A DNA stretch of 64,000 bases from Sphingomonas echinoides ATCC 14820 (GTDB lineage: Bacteria; Pseudomonadota; Alphaproteobacteria; Sphingomonadales; Sphingomonadaceae), in NCBI RefSeq assembly GCF_000241465.1, contig NZ_JH584235.1, forward strand, positions 686,246 to 750,245, written 5' to 3'. The number at the start of each line of letters is the position of its first letter. Positions within the stretch are counted from its first letter, which is position 1. The position numbers were made by a program, and so were the translations under genes. A model generated the notes under the pieces. That model worked only from the letters and a program-made list of their open reading frames with translations. It did not search any database and had not been told where the DNA came from. Shown here in pieces: positions 42,621 through 52,977 of the stretch.

Positions 42621-44684
42621 TTACCAGACCTTGACGCGGTCAGCCGGGGCCAGATACAGCTTCTCGCCCGCCTTCACGCCGAACGCCTTGTACCAGGCAT
42701 CGACGTTGCGCACTTCGACGGTGCGGAACGGGCCCGGCGAATGCTCGTTCGAAATCACTTGCGAGCGCAAAGCGGGCTCGCGGAACTTGATCCGCCAGAC
42801 CTGTGCGTAGCCCAGGAAGAAGCGCTGGTCGCCGGTCAGCCCATCGATCACCGGCGCGGGCTTGCCGCCGAGCGAACGGTGATACGCATCATAAGCCAGC
42901 GCCAACCCGGCCAGATCCGCCATGTTTTCGCCCAGCGTCAGCCCGCCCTTGATGTGCAGGCCCGGCAGCGGCTCATAGGCGTCATATTGCTTGACGAGTT
43001 TGTCGGTCATCGCGGTGAAGCGCTTGACGTCCTCAGCCGTCCACCAATCGGTCAGCTTGCCGGTCGGATCATATTTGCGGCCCTGATCATCGAAGTGATG
43101 GCTCAATTCATGCCCGATCACCACGCCGATGCCGCCATAATTGACCGCAGGATCGGCCTTGGCATCAAAGAACGGCGGCTGCAGGATCGCGGCCGGGAAT
43201 ACGATCTCGTTCATCGGCGGATTGGCATAGGCGTTCACCGTCATCGGGGTCATGCCCCATTCGGTGCGGTCGATCGGCTGGCCGAGCTTGTGCAGATCGC
43301 GCTCATATTCAAACGCGTTCGCCGCCGCGACATTGGCGACGATATCGTCGCGCTTGACCGTCAGCGCCGAATAGTCCCGCCACTTGGACGGATAGCCGAT
43401 CTTGGGGGTGAAGGCCGCCAGTTTGGCATGGGCCTTCACCTTGGTTTCCGGGGCCATCCAAGTGAGATTGTCGAGCCGCACGCTCATCGCCGCGATGATG
43501 TTCTTGACGAGCTGGTCCGCTGCCGCCTTGGTCGCGGGCGGGAAATATTGCTCGACATATGCCTGGCCGACCTGTTCGCCCATCGCCCCGCTGACGATCC
43601 CCACGCCGCGCTTCCACCGCACCGGCTGCTGCGGCGCGCCGCTCAGCACCGTGCCGTAGAAAGCGAAATTGGCGTCGTTAATCGGCTTGGCGAGAACGCC
43701 GGCGTAGCTGCGCAGCAAGCGCAGGATCAGGAAATCCTGCACCACCTGGACGGGGGCATCGGCAAAGGCCTTGGCTTCGTCGGTCAGCGCGCTTGGCATC
43801 CCGACCAGATAATTGGCCTGTCCTGCGGTCCCAGCCGTCTTCATATAGACCTCCCACGGGAAGCCCGGGGCCTTGGTCGCGAAGTCAGCCGCCGACCACT
43901 TATTGTAGGTCAGATCGGAATCGCGCGATTTGATGCGGTCCCAATGCGCGGTCGCCAGCGCCTTTTCAAAGGCATAGACCGCTGCGCCGCGCGCGGCGGC
44001 ATCGTCGACGCCCGCCAGGCCCAGCATCTGCACCTGATAGGCCTGATATTTTGCGCGCGTGTCGGCGAGCTTGGGATCGTCCTTCAGATAATAATCGCGG
44101 TCCGGCAGGCCGATGCCCGACTGGCTGAGCCCAACGATATAGGTGTCGGGTGCCTTGTCGTCCTGGCCCACGCCCATGCGGAACAGGCCGCCGACGCCGG
44201 TGCGCTGCAGCTTGGCCATTTCGGCCGCCAGCGCGGTCTTGTCCCCCGCTGCGCGAATTTCGGCGATCCAGGGCTTGATCGGATCGATGCCTTTGGCGTT
44301 GATCGCGGCCTCATCCATGAAGCTCGCATAGAAATCGCCGATCTTGTCGCCGGGGCGCTTCGCCGCCGCATCCAGGATCGTGCGGGTCTGTTCCAGCGAG
44401 CGGTCAGCCAAGCGGTTGAACATGCCGTACGTCGCCTTGTCCGCGGGAATCTCGGTGGCCGCTTCCCACTTGCCGCCGGCGAACTTCACGAAATCGTCAC
44501 CCGGCTGCACGCTGGTGTCCATGCCGGCAAGATCGAGCCCGAATGCGCCGATTTCAGCCCCGGTCGCCTTCGGCGCGGGCTCCGCCTTTGCCGCCACCTT
44601 GGCCTTGGGTGCCGGATTTGCGTGGGTCACCCCCACCAAGGCCGCAGAGGCAAGCAAGGAAACCATGACGAACGAACGACGCAT
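42621..44684 (-). CDS. M13-family (neprilysin/PepO-like) zinc endopeptidase
   Basis: A 687-residue exported metallopeptidase with a signal peptide (about 1-22). Catalytic zinc motif HELSHHFDDQG (near 525), NAYANPPMNEIVFPAAILQPPFF for substrate binding, the third ligand in GENMADLAG, and the conserved C-terminal RTVEVRNVDAWYKAF ending VKVW. It degrades peptides in the periplasm or at the surface. Full length and intact. Confidence 0.94.
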   Translation of the reverse strand: MRRSFVMVSLLASAALVGVTHANPAPKAKVAAKAEPAPKATGAEIGAFGLDLAGMDTSVQPGDDFVKFAGGKWEAATEIPADKATYGMFNRLADRSLEQTRTILDAAAKRPGDKIGDFYASFMDEAAINAKGIDPIKPWIAEIRAAGDKTALAAEMAKLQRTGVGGLFRMGVGQDDKAPDTYIVGLSQSGIGLPDRDYYLKDDPKLADTRAKYQAYQVQMLGLAGVDDAAARGAAVYAFEKALATAHWDRIKSRDSDLTYNKWSAADFATKAPGFPWEVYMKTAGTAGQANYLVGMPSALTDEAKAFADAPVQVVQDFLILRLLRSYAGVLAKPINDANFAFYGTVLSGAPQQPVRWKRGVGIVSGAMGEQVGQAYVEQYFPPATKAAADQLVKNIIAAMSVRLDNLTWMAPETKVKAHAKLAAFTPKIGYPSKWRDYSALTVKRDDIVANVAAANAFEYERDLHKLGQPIDRTEWGMTPMTVNAYANPPMNEIVFPAAILQPPFFDAKADPAVNYGGIGVVIGHELSHHFDDQGRKYDPTGKLTDWWTAEDVKRFTAMTDKLVKQYDAYEPLPGLHIKGGLTLGENMADLAGLALAYDAYHRSLGGKPAPVIDGLTGDQRFFLGYAQVWRIKFREPALRSQVISNEHSPGPFRTVEVRNVDAWYKAFGVKAGEKLYLAPADRVKVW

Positions 44685-44743
44685 GCAAAAATCCTCTCAT
44701 CGAAAATTGAATGGAGCGTGTTGTAACCCCAAGACACATTCCG

Positions 44744-45328
44744 TCAAATCGCTTGTTTCGGCCCTTTTCGCGCGGCTCTTTTGCGCCATTTTCGGCCGAT
44801 TCGGATCCGCCAGGCGAGCCCGGTCAGGAAATAGCCCAAAACCGAAAGGATCGCGGCGATGAGGACCAGCCCGACGATCGTCGACGGCCCCCCTTGCGAC
44901 ACCAGCCAGTGCAACAATCCGACATTGGCCTTCACATTGCTTGCAATCGGCGCGCCGGGCACGCTGCGATCGAACCGCAAGACCCAGTGCCCGAGCTGAT
45001 ACGCCGCCCAGAATAGCGGCACGGTGGTGATCGGATTGTGGAGCAGCGTCGTGCCCACCGCGACGGGCACGTTGGCGCGCACGGGCAAGGCCGTGACTGC
45101 TGCAAGCGGCATATGCGCGAAGGGAAACAGCACCCCGGTAAACAGCCCCAATGCCACCCCGCGCGGCACCGATCGCCGGGTAAAGCGCCACAGCGCCGGT
45201 GCGAGGATGCGGTGGGCGACGGGTCGCAGATAGCGGTTGGCCTCGACACTTTCGCGCGTCGGCACATGGCGACCGACCCAGCGGGACAGCCGCGCCATCG
45301 CGCTAAGCCGGGCCACGGCCTCAACCAC
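44744..45328 (-). CDS. DUF2062 membrane protein
   Basis: A 194-residue protein with two hydrophobic hairpins (about 58-85 and 155-175) and the DUF2062 pattern [45 protein letters not shown], ending in a basic tail. The family is of unknown function and is often near smpB in alphaproteobacteria. The GTG at 45328 overlaps the smpB end by 8 bases. The internal ATG at 45298 is an alternative start. Confidence 0.85.
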   Translation of the reverse strand: MVEAVARLSAMARLSRWVGRHVPTRESVEANRYLRPVAHRILAPALWRFTRRSVPRGVALGLFTGVLFPFAHMPLAAVTALPVRANVPVAVGTTLLHNPITTVPLFWAAYQLGHWVLRFDRSVPGAPIASNVKANVGLLHWLVSQGGPSTIVGLVLIAAILSVLGYFLTGLAWRIRIGRKWRKRAARKGPKQAI

Positions 45329-45803
45329 GGTCGCGCATCAGCCGCCCTTGCTCGCGCTTCCAGTCGCGCTCCTTGATCGAGTCGCGCTTGTCATGCGCCT
45401 TCTTGCCCTTGGCCAGCGCCAGTTCGACCTTGGCGCGGCCCTTGGAATTGAAATAGACCATCAACGGCACCAGCGTCATGCCGTCTCGCGCCACCGCTCC
45501 GTGCATCTTGTTGATCTCGCGCTCATGCAGCAGCAGCTTGCGCGCGCGCTTTGGCTCATGGTTGAAGCGGTTGCCATGGCTGAATTCCGGCACGTTGGAA
45601 TTGATCAGCCACACCTGCCCGTCCTTCACCTCGGCATAGCTTTCAGCGATCGAGCCGGTGCCGCTGCGCAAGCTCTTCACCTCGGTGCCGGTCAGCGCGA
45701 TGCCCGCCTCATAGACGGTGTCGATCGCATAATCGTAGCGGGCGCGCCGGTTCTCGGCGACGATCTTGGTTTTTTCGAAAACGGGGGGCTTTGGACGGGC
45801 CAT
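45321..45803 (-). CDS. smpB: SsrA-binding protein SmpB
   Basis: tmRNA partner in rescue of stalled ribosomes, 160 residues. Family motifs: [52 protein letters not shown] and the basic C-terminal [24 protein letters not shown] that enters the decoding centre. The ATG at 45803 is used; the frame upstream is intergenic. No tmRNA gene is seen in the window. Confidence 0.96.
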   Translation of the reverse strand: MARPKPPVFEKTKIVAENRRARYDYAIDTVYEAGIALTGTEVKSLRSGTGSIAESYAEVKDGQVWLINSNVPEFSHGNRFNHEPKRARKLLLHEREINKMHGAVARDGMTLVPLMVYFNSKGRAKVELALAKGKKAHDKRDSIKERDWKREQGRLMRDRG

Positions 45804-45947
45804 AAGAGCGGCGATGTAGGCGCTGTCGCTGCGAAACAAAAGCCACAAGCGCGGATTAGCAACGACACGGCGCAAGATCGCACATTTTGCGCCGGTCGCG
45901 CGCGTTGTTCGCTCGCTATGCGCGCACCAATCCTATAAGGTGATGAT

Positions 45948-46364
45948 ATGACCGAGTGCCTGAGCCCCAAATTCGCGACGCACAGCTTCGCCATCGCCAT
46001 TGATGCCGCCGACATCGATTTCATGGGCCATGTCAACAACGCCTCCTATCTCAAATGGGTGCAGGACGCGGTGATCAGTCACTGGCAGCGCTTTGCGCCG
46101 GCCGAAGCGCTGGCGACTCACGCCTGGGTCGCGCTGAAGCACGAGATTACGTATCGCAAACCGACCTTCCTTGATGACGAAGTGATCGCCACCGTCCTGC
46201 TCGAAAAGGTGCAGGGCGCGCGTGCTTTCTACGAAACGATCATCAAGCGCGGTGAGGAGGTGCTCGCCGAAGTGAAATCCAGCTGGTGCTGCCTCGACGC
46301 CACCACCCTGCGCCCGGCGCGCCTCGCCCGCGACGTGATCGACCGCTTCTTCGCGAAGGATTGA
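45948..46364 (+). CDS. Acyl-CoA thioesterase, hotdog fold (4HBT type)
   Basis: A 138-residue single-hotdog protein: IDAADIDFMGHVNNASYLKWVQDA holds the family signature D-x-D-x-x-GHVNN, then VALKHEITYRKPTFLDDEV. Likely hydrolyses an acyl-CoA or acyl-ACP in the cytoplasm; the substrate is unknown. It diverges from smpB and is followed by an inverted repeat pair. Confidence 0.87.
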   Translation: MTECLSPKFATHSFAIAIDAADIDFMGHVNNASYLKWVQDAVISHWQRFAPAEALATHAWVALKHEITYRKPTFLDDEVIATVLLEKVQGARAFYETIIKRGEEVLAEVKSSWCCLDATTLRPARLARDVIDRFFAKD

Positions 46365-46390
46365 GCTGGGCGCGCACGTAACGCCCCTCG

Positions 46391-46468
46391 ACCGTTCGTT
46401 TCGAGCGAAGTCGAGAAACCCCGCGCAACGCAAGCTGCCGTTTCTCGACTACGCTCGAAACGAACGGT
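46391..46468. repeat. Inverted repeat pair with one mismatch in 29 bp
   Basis: Arms 46391-46419 and 46440-46468 (ACCGTTCGTTTCGAGCGAAG... and complement) differ at one base and enclose 20 bases. The ends share ACCGTTCG with the pairs at 22222 and 36462, but the rest differs, so it is a sister family. It lies between a thioesterase gene and a lower-GC lipoprotein gene and could also act as a bidirectional terminator. Confidence 0.85.
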
Positions 46469-46545
46469 GAAGGTAGGGCGATCTGCTGCGGTGCGGTATT
46501 GCCAAAGCGAGCATGGATAATTTCGCCCAGTTGCGGACAGGCTGC

Positions 46546-46989
46546 TTATTGCTCGTGAGGCACCACTGGTTGCGGATCGTAGGCTTTAAAGGGGGGACCG
46601 ACGTCGCCAATGCGCCACCATTTCCCACTACCTTCTGCACACTGACCAAACTTGCAATCTAGAGTGTCGGATACAAGCCGACGCAGCCGAGCCACTTCGT
46701 CGCAATCAACGTCCGGCGCAAACTTGATCTGCACCACCGACACGGGGTTCAGCGTCGCAGTTTCCTTTAAATAATCTTTGAGCGTAGCATCCGAGACGCC
46801 TATCCCATTCCATTGTAGTGAGCCGTCCGCGCGAACCGCTATGACACTCATAAGCGACATCACGCCCCGTCCATCACGCGGAGTTATCCAGTTCGCAGGC
46901 AAACGACCACATCCCTCGGCGTAGGTCGTCTGGTGATGACAGCCGCCCAAGAACATCATCACGCTAAGTAAGAGACCGATCTTATTCAT
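46546..46989 (-). CDS. Hypothetical lipoprotein with an ExbD/TolR-like soluble region
   Basis: A 147-residue protein with a lipobox at FLGGC (Cys 17). Residues about 45-115 (VIAVRADGSLQWNGIGVSD, then LKDYLKETATLNPVSVVQIKFAPDVDCDEVARLRRLV) follow the pattern of the periplasmic domain of ExbD/TolR proteins: a strand, DG-x-hydrophobic, N-G, helix, then P-x2-VxI and a helix. The normal ExbD membrane helix is replaced by a lipid anchor. Extra cysteines are present (GCGRL, DCKFGQC). GC content is lower than in neighbours. The resemblance is by eye and weak. Confidence 0.65.
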   Translation of the reverse strand: MNKIGLLLSVMMFLGGCHHQTTYAEGCGRLPANWITPRDGRGVMSLMSVIAVRADGSLQWNGIGVSDATLKDYLKETATLNPVSVVQIKFAPDVDCDEVARLRRLVSDTLDCKFGQCAEGSGKWWRIGDVGPPFKAYDPQPVVPHEQ

Positions 46990-47062
46990 AGCCAGAGCCT
47001 CGTCCCGCTTTGACGGCTAAGCCACAGCGTCGGCTCTCCACCCAACCGCTACGCCCCCGCCC

Positions 47063-47944
47063 TCAAACCAACCCAGCCGCCGCCAGCCCCGCATCCACCA
47101 CGCGCTGGCTCGCTTCGCTCGGCCAAGTCATCGGCAAGCGCAACGCCTGCGGAAAGTCGGGCCGCACCCGGCTCAGTGCATATTTGACCGGCCCCGGCGA
47201 AGCATCGGTGAACAGCGCCACGTGCAGCGCAAACAGCCGGTCGTGCAACTCCAGCGCCGCCGCATACTCCCCCGCCGCGCACGCCGCCTGGAACGCCGCG
47301 CATAGCGCAGGCGCGACATTGGCGGTCACCGAGATGCACCCCACCCCGCCCGTTACATTGAACGCCAGCGCCATGTCGTCATTGCCCGAAAGCTGCACGA
47401 ACCCGGCCGGGCACGCCCCACGCTGCGCCGATACGCGCTGGATCACCCCCGTCGCATCCTTGATGCCGACCACGCTGGGAAAAGCATGCGCGATCCGCGC
47501 GACCGTCTCGACGGCAATGTCGGTTACGGTGCGACCGGGCACATTGTAGAGCACGATCGGCAAGTCGCACGCCTGCACCACCGCCTCGAAATGGCGAAAG
47601 ATGCCTTCCTGATTGGGCCGGTTGTAATAAGGCGGCACCATCAGCGCGGCATCGGCACCCGCTGCCTTGGCCGCCTTGATATTGTGGATCGCCACGCGCG
47701 TATCGTTGGAGCCTGCCCCCGCAATCACCGGCACGCGGCCCTTGGTCTGGTCGACGCAGATGCCGACGATGTGGAAATGCTCCTCCGCGCTCAGCGTGGC
47801 CGCTTCGCCGGTGGTGCCGCACGGCACCAGACCCGTCGAACCTTCGTCAATCTGCCATTCAACCAGGTCGCGATAGGCCGACTCATCAAACGCGCCGTCG
47901 GCGGAGAACGGCGTGACGAGCGCCGGGATCGATCCCGAAAACAT
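47063..47944 (-). CDS. dapA: 4-hydroxy-tetrahydrodipicolinate synthase
   Basis: Condenses pyruvate with aspartate semialdehyde, opening the lysine/diaminopimelate branch needed for peptidoglycan. The 293 residues form a TIM barrel with GTTGEAATLS, the Tyr of YNVPGRT and the Schiff-base Lys in VVGIKDATG. AGGAG precedes the ATG. It diverges from the lytic transglycosylase gene, sharing an intergenic region with two perfect palindromes. Confidence 0.95.
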   Translation of the reverse strand: MFSGSIPALVTPFSADGAFDESAYRDLVEWQIDEGSTGLVPCGTTGEAATLSAEEHFHIVGICVDQTKGRVPVIAGAGSNDTRVAIHNIKAAKAAGADAALMVPPYYNRPNQEGIFRHFEAVVQACDLPIVLYNVPGRTVTDIAVETVARIAHAFPSVVGIKDATGVIQRVSAQRGACPAGFVQLSGNDDMALAFNVTGGVGCISVTANVAPALCAAFQAACAAGEYAAALELHDRLFALHVALFTDASPGPVKYALSRVRPDFPQALRLPMTWPSEASQRVVDAGLAAAGLV

Positions 47945-47963
47945 GGTTAAGCTGCTCCTGAGA

Positions 47964-47977
47964 GACGGAATTCCGTC
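47964..47977. promoter_or_regulatory. Perfect 14-bp palindrome upstream of dapA
   Basis: GACGGAATTCCGTC, fully self-complementary, 20 bases before the dapA ATG on the minus strand. It could be an operator or a leader hairpin. A second palindrome lies 10 bases away. Confidence 0.45.
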
Positions 47978-47987
47978 GCATTTTTAG

Positions 47988-48005
47988 ATTTGTCGCGCGA
48001 CAAAT
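47988..48005. promoter_or_regulatory. Perfect 18-bp palindrome between dapA and the transglycosylase gene
   Basis: ATTTGTCGCGCGACAAAT is fully self-complementary over 18 bases. It contains TTGTCG, usable as a -35 in both directions. It lies 26 bases before the transglycosylase ATG at 48032 and 43 before dapA. Best read as a repressor or activator operator for one or both genes. Regulator unknown. Confidence 0.55.
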
Positions 48006-48031
48006 ACGGACGAAAGGCATATTCTGTCTAT

Positions 48032-50023
48032 ATGATTGCTTCGCTCCTTAAATCAGCCCTGTTGCTGGCAGGGGTTTCCACCATCGCGGTGACGTCGAGC
48101 GACGCACAGGATCAGCTTGGCTGGGGTCGTGCGACACAGGTGCTGGCGGGCACGACCGCAAATAACGCCGCGCTGGCCGCATCGATCGTCGAGTGGAAGG
48201 CGCTGCAACAGCCCAGCGGGTATAGCTTCGAACGCTATGCCCGTTTTCTGCTCGCCCATCCCGGCTGGCCCGGGGAGATGGGGCTGCGGCGCGCGGCGGA
48301 GCGGTCGCTCGATCTGGGCGGCTGGTCACCCTCGACCGTCGTATCGTTTTTCCACCGCTTCCCGGCCTTGACGGGGTCGGGCCGCACGCGCTTTGCCGAA
48401 GCGCTGGCAGCCACGGGCTCGCGTGAGGAGGCCAATGCCGCTGCGCGTGCGGCCTGGGTCGCGGGCTCGCTCTCGACCGCCGATGAAGCGCGGATCATCA
48501 CCGGCTTTGCGAATGCGCTGACCCCGTCCGATCACAATGCGCGGATGGACATGCTGCTGTGGCAGGGCGCGCTTGCAGCGGCGCAGCGGCAGATGGCGCT
48601 GGTCAGCCCTGCGTGGCAGCCGGTGTTCGCCGCCCGCCTTGCCTTCCGCACCAACGCCCCTGATGCAGCCGAACGTGCCGCAGCGACCCAGCAATATGGC
48701 GCGGCCGATCCGGGCTGGCTGGCGGATCGCGCCAATTGGCTGCGGAGCACCGGTGCCTCGGCCAGCGCGCGCACCTTGCTGGCGCAGCGCCCCGCGCTGG
48801 CGATGACGCCCGGCAGCCCGGGACAATGGTTCGAAGTGCTGCTGACCAACGCCAAGGCTGCGGCTGCGGATGGTCAGGCGACGTTGGCCTATGACATCGC
48901 GCGCAAGGTCAGCGATGCCTATCCCGCCGGCACCGATGTCAGCACCCGCCCCTATGGCGAGCGCGACGATTATACGAGCCTCACCTGGCTGGCCGGGCAG
49001 ACCGCGCTGAAGCAACTCGCCCGCCCTGCCGATGCCGTACCGCTGTTCCTGCTCTACGCCAGCGCATCGCGCACGCCGACGACGCAGTCCAAGGGGCTGT
49101 ACTGGGCCGGACGCGCGGCAGAAGCCGCCGGGCACCGCGACGAGGCCAATGGCTATTATGCACGCGCAGCGGGCTTCCGCGACCTGTTCTATGGCCAATT
49201 GGCGAGCGAACGCATCGGCCAGCCGCTCAACCCGCCGGGCGACCCGATCCTGCGCCCGGTCGGGCCGGATGTGCGCGCGGCTTTCTACGCCCGCGAGACG
49301 GTACGCGCCGCGCAATATCTTGGGACGACGGCGGCATGGGTCGACCAGACCGCCTTCGTCCGCCAGATCGCGATCGACGCCAAGACCGATAGCGACCATG
49401 TCCTGTCGACCGAATTGTCGCGCACGCTTGGGCGCCCCGATCTGGGCGTGATGGTCGGGCGCAGCGCCCTGCAAAACGGCCTGAGCGAATACTCGACCGT
49501 CGGCTTCCCCAATGTCCGCGTGCCTGTGGCCAGCCAGGATGACTGGACGATGATCCACGCCATCGCCCGCCAGGAAAGCCAGTTCGATCGCGCCGCGATC
49601 AGCCATGCCGGCGCGCGCGGGCTGATGCAGTTGATGCCGGGCACCGCCCGCGACACCGCCACCAAGCTCGGGCTCAGCTACGATCCGTCGGCTCTGACCA
49701 CCGACACCGATTACAACATCATGGTCGGATCGACCTATTTCCGGCACATTTACGGGATTTACGGCAGCTATCCGCTCGCCGTCGCGGCGTACAATGCCGG
49801 ACCCGGCAATGTGAACAAGTGGCTGCGCGCCAATGGCGATCCGCGCTTGCCGGGCGTGGACATGGTCGACTGGATCGAAGCGATCCCGATCTACGAGACC
49901 AAGAATTACGTGCAGCGCGTGCTCGAAAACGCCGTGGTCTATGATTTGATGAACCCGAGCCGCGCGCGGTCTTCGGGTGCGAACCGGATCAGTTGGTATC
50001 TGGGCAAGACCATACCGGGCTGA
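48032..50023 (+). CDS. Soluble-type lytic transglycosylase (Slt70 family)
   Basis: A 663-residue periplasmic enzyme that cleaves peptidoglycan glycan strands to 1,6-anhydro products. A signal peptide (about 1-26) is followed by a long alpha-helical U-domain (about 30-480). The catalytic SLT domain starts near 500: IARQESQFDRAAISHAGARGLMQLMPGTA with catalytic Glu515, then LAVAAYNAGPGNVNKWL. The ATG at 48032 is used; an in-frame TTG at 47990 would overlap the 18-bp palindrome. No clear Shine-Dalgarno. Confidence 0.9.
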   Translation: MIASLLKSALLLAGVSTIAVTSSDAQDQLGWGRATQVLAGTTANNAALAASIVEWKALQQPSGYSFERYARFLLAHPGWPGEMGLRRAAERSLDLGGWSPSTVVSFFHRFPALTGSGRTRFAEALAATGSREEANAAARAAWVAGSLSTADEARIITGFANALTPSDHNARMDMLLWQGALAAAQRQMALVSPAWQPVFAARLAFRTNAPDAAERAAATQQYGAADPGWLADRANWLRSTGASASARTLLAQRPALAMTPGSPGQWFEVLLTNAKAAAADGQATLAYDIARKVSDAYPAGTDVSTRPYGERDDYTSLTWLAGQTALKQLARPADAVPLFLLYASASRTPTTQSKGLYWAGRAAEAAGHRDEANGYYARAAGFRDLFYGQLASERIGQPLNPPGDPILRPVGPDVRAAFYARETVRAAQYLGTTAAWVDQTAFVRQIAIDAKTDSDHVLSTELSRTLGRPDLGVMVGRSALQNGLSEYSTVGFPNVRVPVASQDDWTMIHAIARQESQFDRAAISHAGARGLMQLMPGTARDTATKLGLSYDPSALTTDTDYNIMVGSTYFRHIYGIYGSYPLAVAAYNAGPGNVNKWLRANGDPRLPGVDMVDWIEAIPIYETKNYVQRVLENAVVYDLMNPSRARSSGANRISWYLGKTIPG

Positions 50024-50077
50024 AACACCCGATCTTGGGGATGACAGCGCACCGGCACCTGTGGTGTAGCATCCACA

Positions 50078-50569
50078 ATGGACGATCGCCCAAATTACAT
50101 GACTCCGGCGGGCTATGCCGCGCTGAGTGCCGAATATCAGCAGTTGCTGGGCGAGGAGCGCCCCAAGCTGGTCGACGTCATCTCCTGGGCGGCGGGCAAT
50201 GGCGACCGTTCCGAGAATGGCGACTATATCTATGGTCGCAAGCGCCTCCGTGAAATCGACCGGCGGCTGGGGTTTCTGGCGCGGCGGATGAAGGCGGCGA
50301 AGGTGATCGACCCAGCAGCGCAGCCGGACCGGGGGCGCGTATGGTTCGGGGCGACGGTGACGATCGCCGACCCTGAAGACTTTAGCGACACCGCCGAACG
50401 CACGCTGACGCTGGTCGGGGACGACGAGACCGACGCCGCTGCGGGACGGATCGGCTGGAATGCGCCGATCGCGCGGGCGCTGCGCGGGGCCGCAATCGGC
50501 GACGTGCGCCGTGTCACGCTCCCGGCGGGCGAGCGACAATATGAGGTGATTGCGATCTCCTATCCGTGA
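50078..50569 (+). CDS. greB: Transcription elongation factor GreB
   Basis: Rescues backtracked RNA polymerase by stimulating transcript cleavage. A 163-residue protein: an N-terminal coiled coil with acidic tip (MTPAGYAALSAEYQQLL, then GNGDRSENGDYIYGRKRLREIDRRLGFLARRM) and a C-terminal FKBP-like domain (VWFGATVTIAD, GRIGWNAPIARALRGAAIGD). DYIYGRKRLREID distinguishes GreB from GreA. Confidence 0.92.
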   Translation: MDDRPNYMTPAGYAALSAEYQQLLGEERPKLVDVISWAAGNGDRSENGDYIYGRKRLREIDRRLGFLARRMKAAKVIDPAAQPDRGRVWFGATVTIADPEDFSDTAERTLTLVGDDETDAAAGRIGWNAPIARALRGAAIGDVRRVTLPAGERQYEVIAISYP

Positions 50570-50584
50570 AGAAACGCGAACACG

Positions 50585-50631
50585 CGACGGAAACTGCAGG
50601 ATTTACGACGGAACCGGCAGGAACGACGATG
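50585..50631 (+). repeat. Short tandem repeat in the greB-acyP gap
   Basis: Two imperfect 21-base copies beginning CGACGGAA (50585 and 50606), and a third partial CGACGA (50625). The second copy contains GGAAC twice. One of these stands 17 bases before CGTG, a weak EcfG-like arrangement upstream of acyP. Confidence 0.4.
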
Positions 50632-50696
50632 ACTTCGCGCACGTGATGCTACAGCACGGTGATCGCGCGTAAGACGATGCGGCGAATATAAGGTTG

Positions 50697-50981
50697 ATGA
50701 CAATGGCAGTGGTGCAGCGGGTGTTCGTCACCGGCAAGGTTCAAAATACGGGTTTTCGGGACTGGGCGGTGCGCCGCGCGCAGGAATGTGGCGTAACCGG
50801 TTGGGTGCGCAATTTGAAGGACGGGCGGATCGAAATGCTCATCGCGGGCGAGGACGACGCCGTCACCGCCATGACCGAGGCGTGCCGACAGGGCCCTCCG
50901 CTCGCGCGGGTCGATCATCTGGAAGCCAATGCCGATAGCGAGCGCGTCCCCAAGGGGTTCACCAAGCGCTTCACCGCATGA
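50697..50981 (+). CDS. acyP: Acylphosphatase
   Basis: Hydrolyses acyl phosphates. A 94-residue ferredoxin-like fold with the catalytic Arg in VQNTGFRDWAV and the Asn in VTGWVRNLKDGRIEM. The usual VQGVGFR phosphate loop is VQNTGFR here, a conservative change that keeps the Arg. ATG at 50697 or 50703 are both possible, with AAGG a few bases upstream. Confidence 0.93.
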   Translation: MTMAVVQRVFVTGKVQNTGFRDWAVRRAQECGVTGWVRNLKDGRIEMLIAGEDDAVTAMTEACRQGPPLARVDHLEANADSERVPKGFTKRFTA

Positions 50982-51027
50982 CCAGCGCGGGGAGCGGCGT
51001 GGCACTTCCACGCCGCTCCTCCGGACC

Positions 51028-52707
<1,680 letters not shown>

Positions 52708-52977
52708 CGGCTGCGGGCTCCGGGATCGAGAAGGATGGATTTGAGTGGCGGCAGATAGCGACCGCCAGCGCGATTGGCAACGCGCCGACGACAGAGGTAC
52801 CGCTCAGCGACAGGGGCGCAATCTTCAAAGGCGGATTTCAACGGTCCCATGCGATTCCCGTTGCAACCGCCGCGTGTCTTGGTCTTACTCTGGTGTTGAC
52901 CAACCTTCCACCCGCCGCGCGGCAACGCCGCTCGGTGCTTTCCGCATCAACCCTTTGCCAACAGACGGGAACCGCCC

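Noticed and set aside
42501..44726. A 741-codon open frame on the plus strand
   Set aside because: Antisense to the intact M13 peptidase; no conserved features.
47990..48031. TTG start extending the transglycosylase by 14 residues
   Set aside because: It would put coding sequence on the 18-bp palindrome and add a charged segment before the signal peptide. ATG at 48032 is better.
48326..50539. A 737-codon open frame on the minus strand
   Set aside because: Antisense to the lytic transglycosylase and greB, both with clear catalytic motifs on the other strand.
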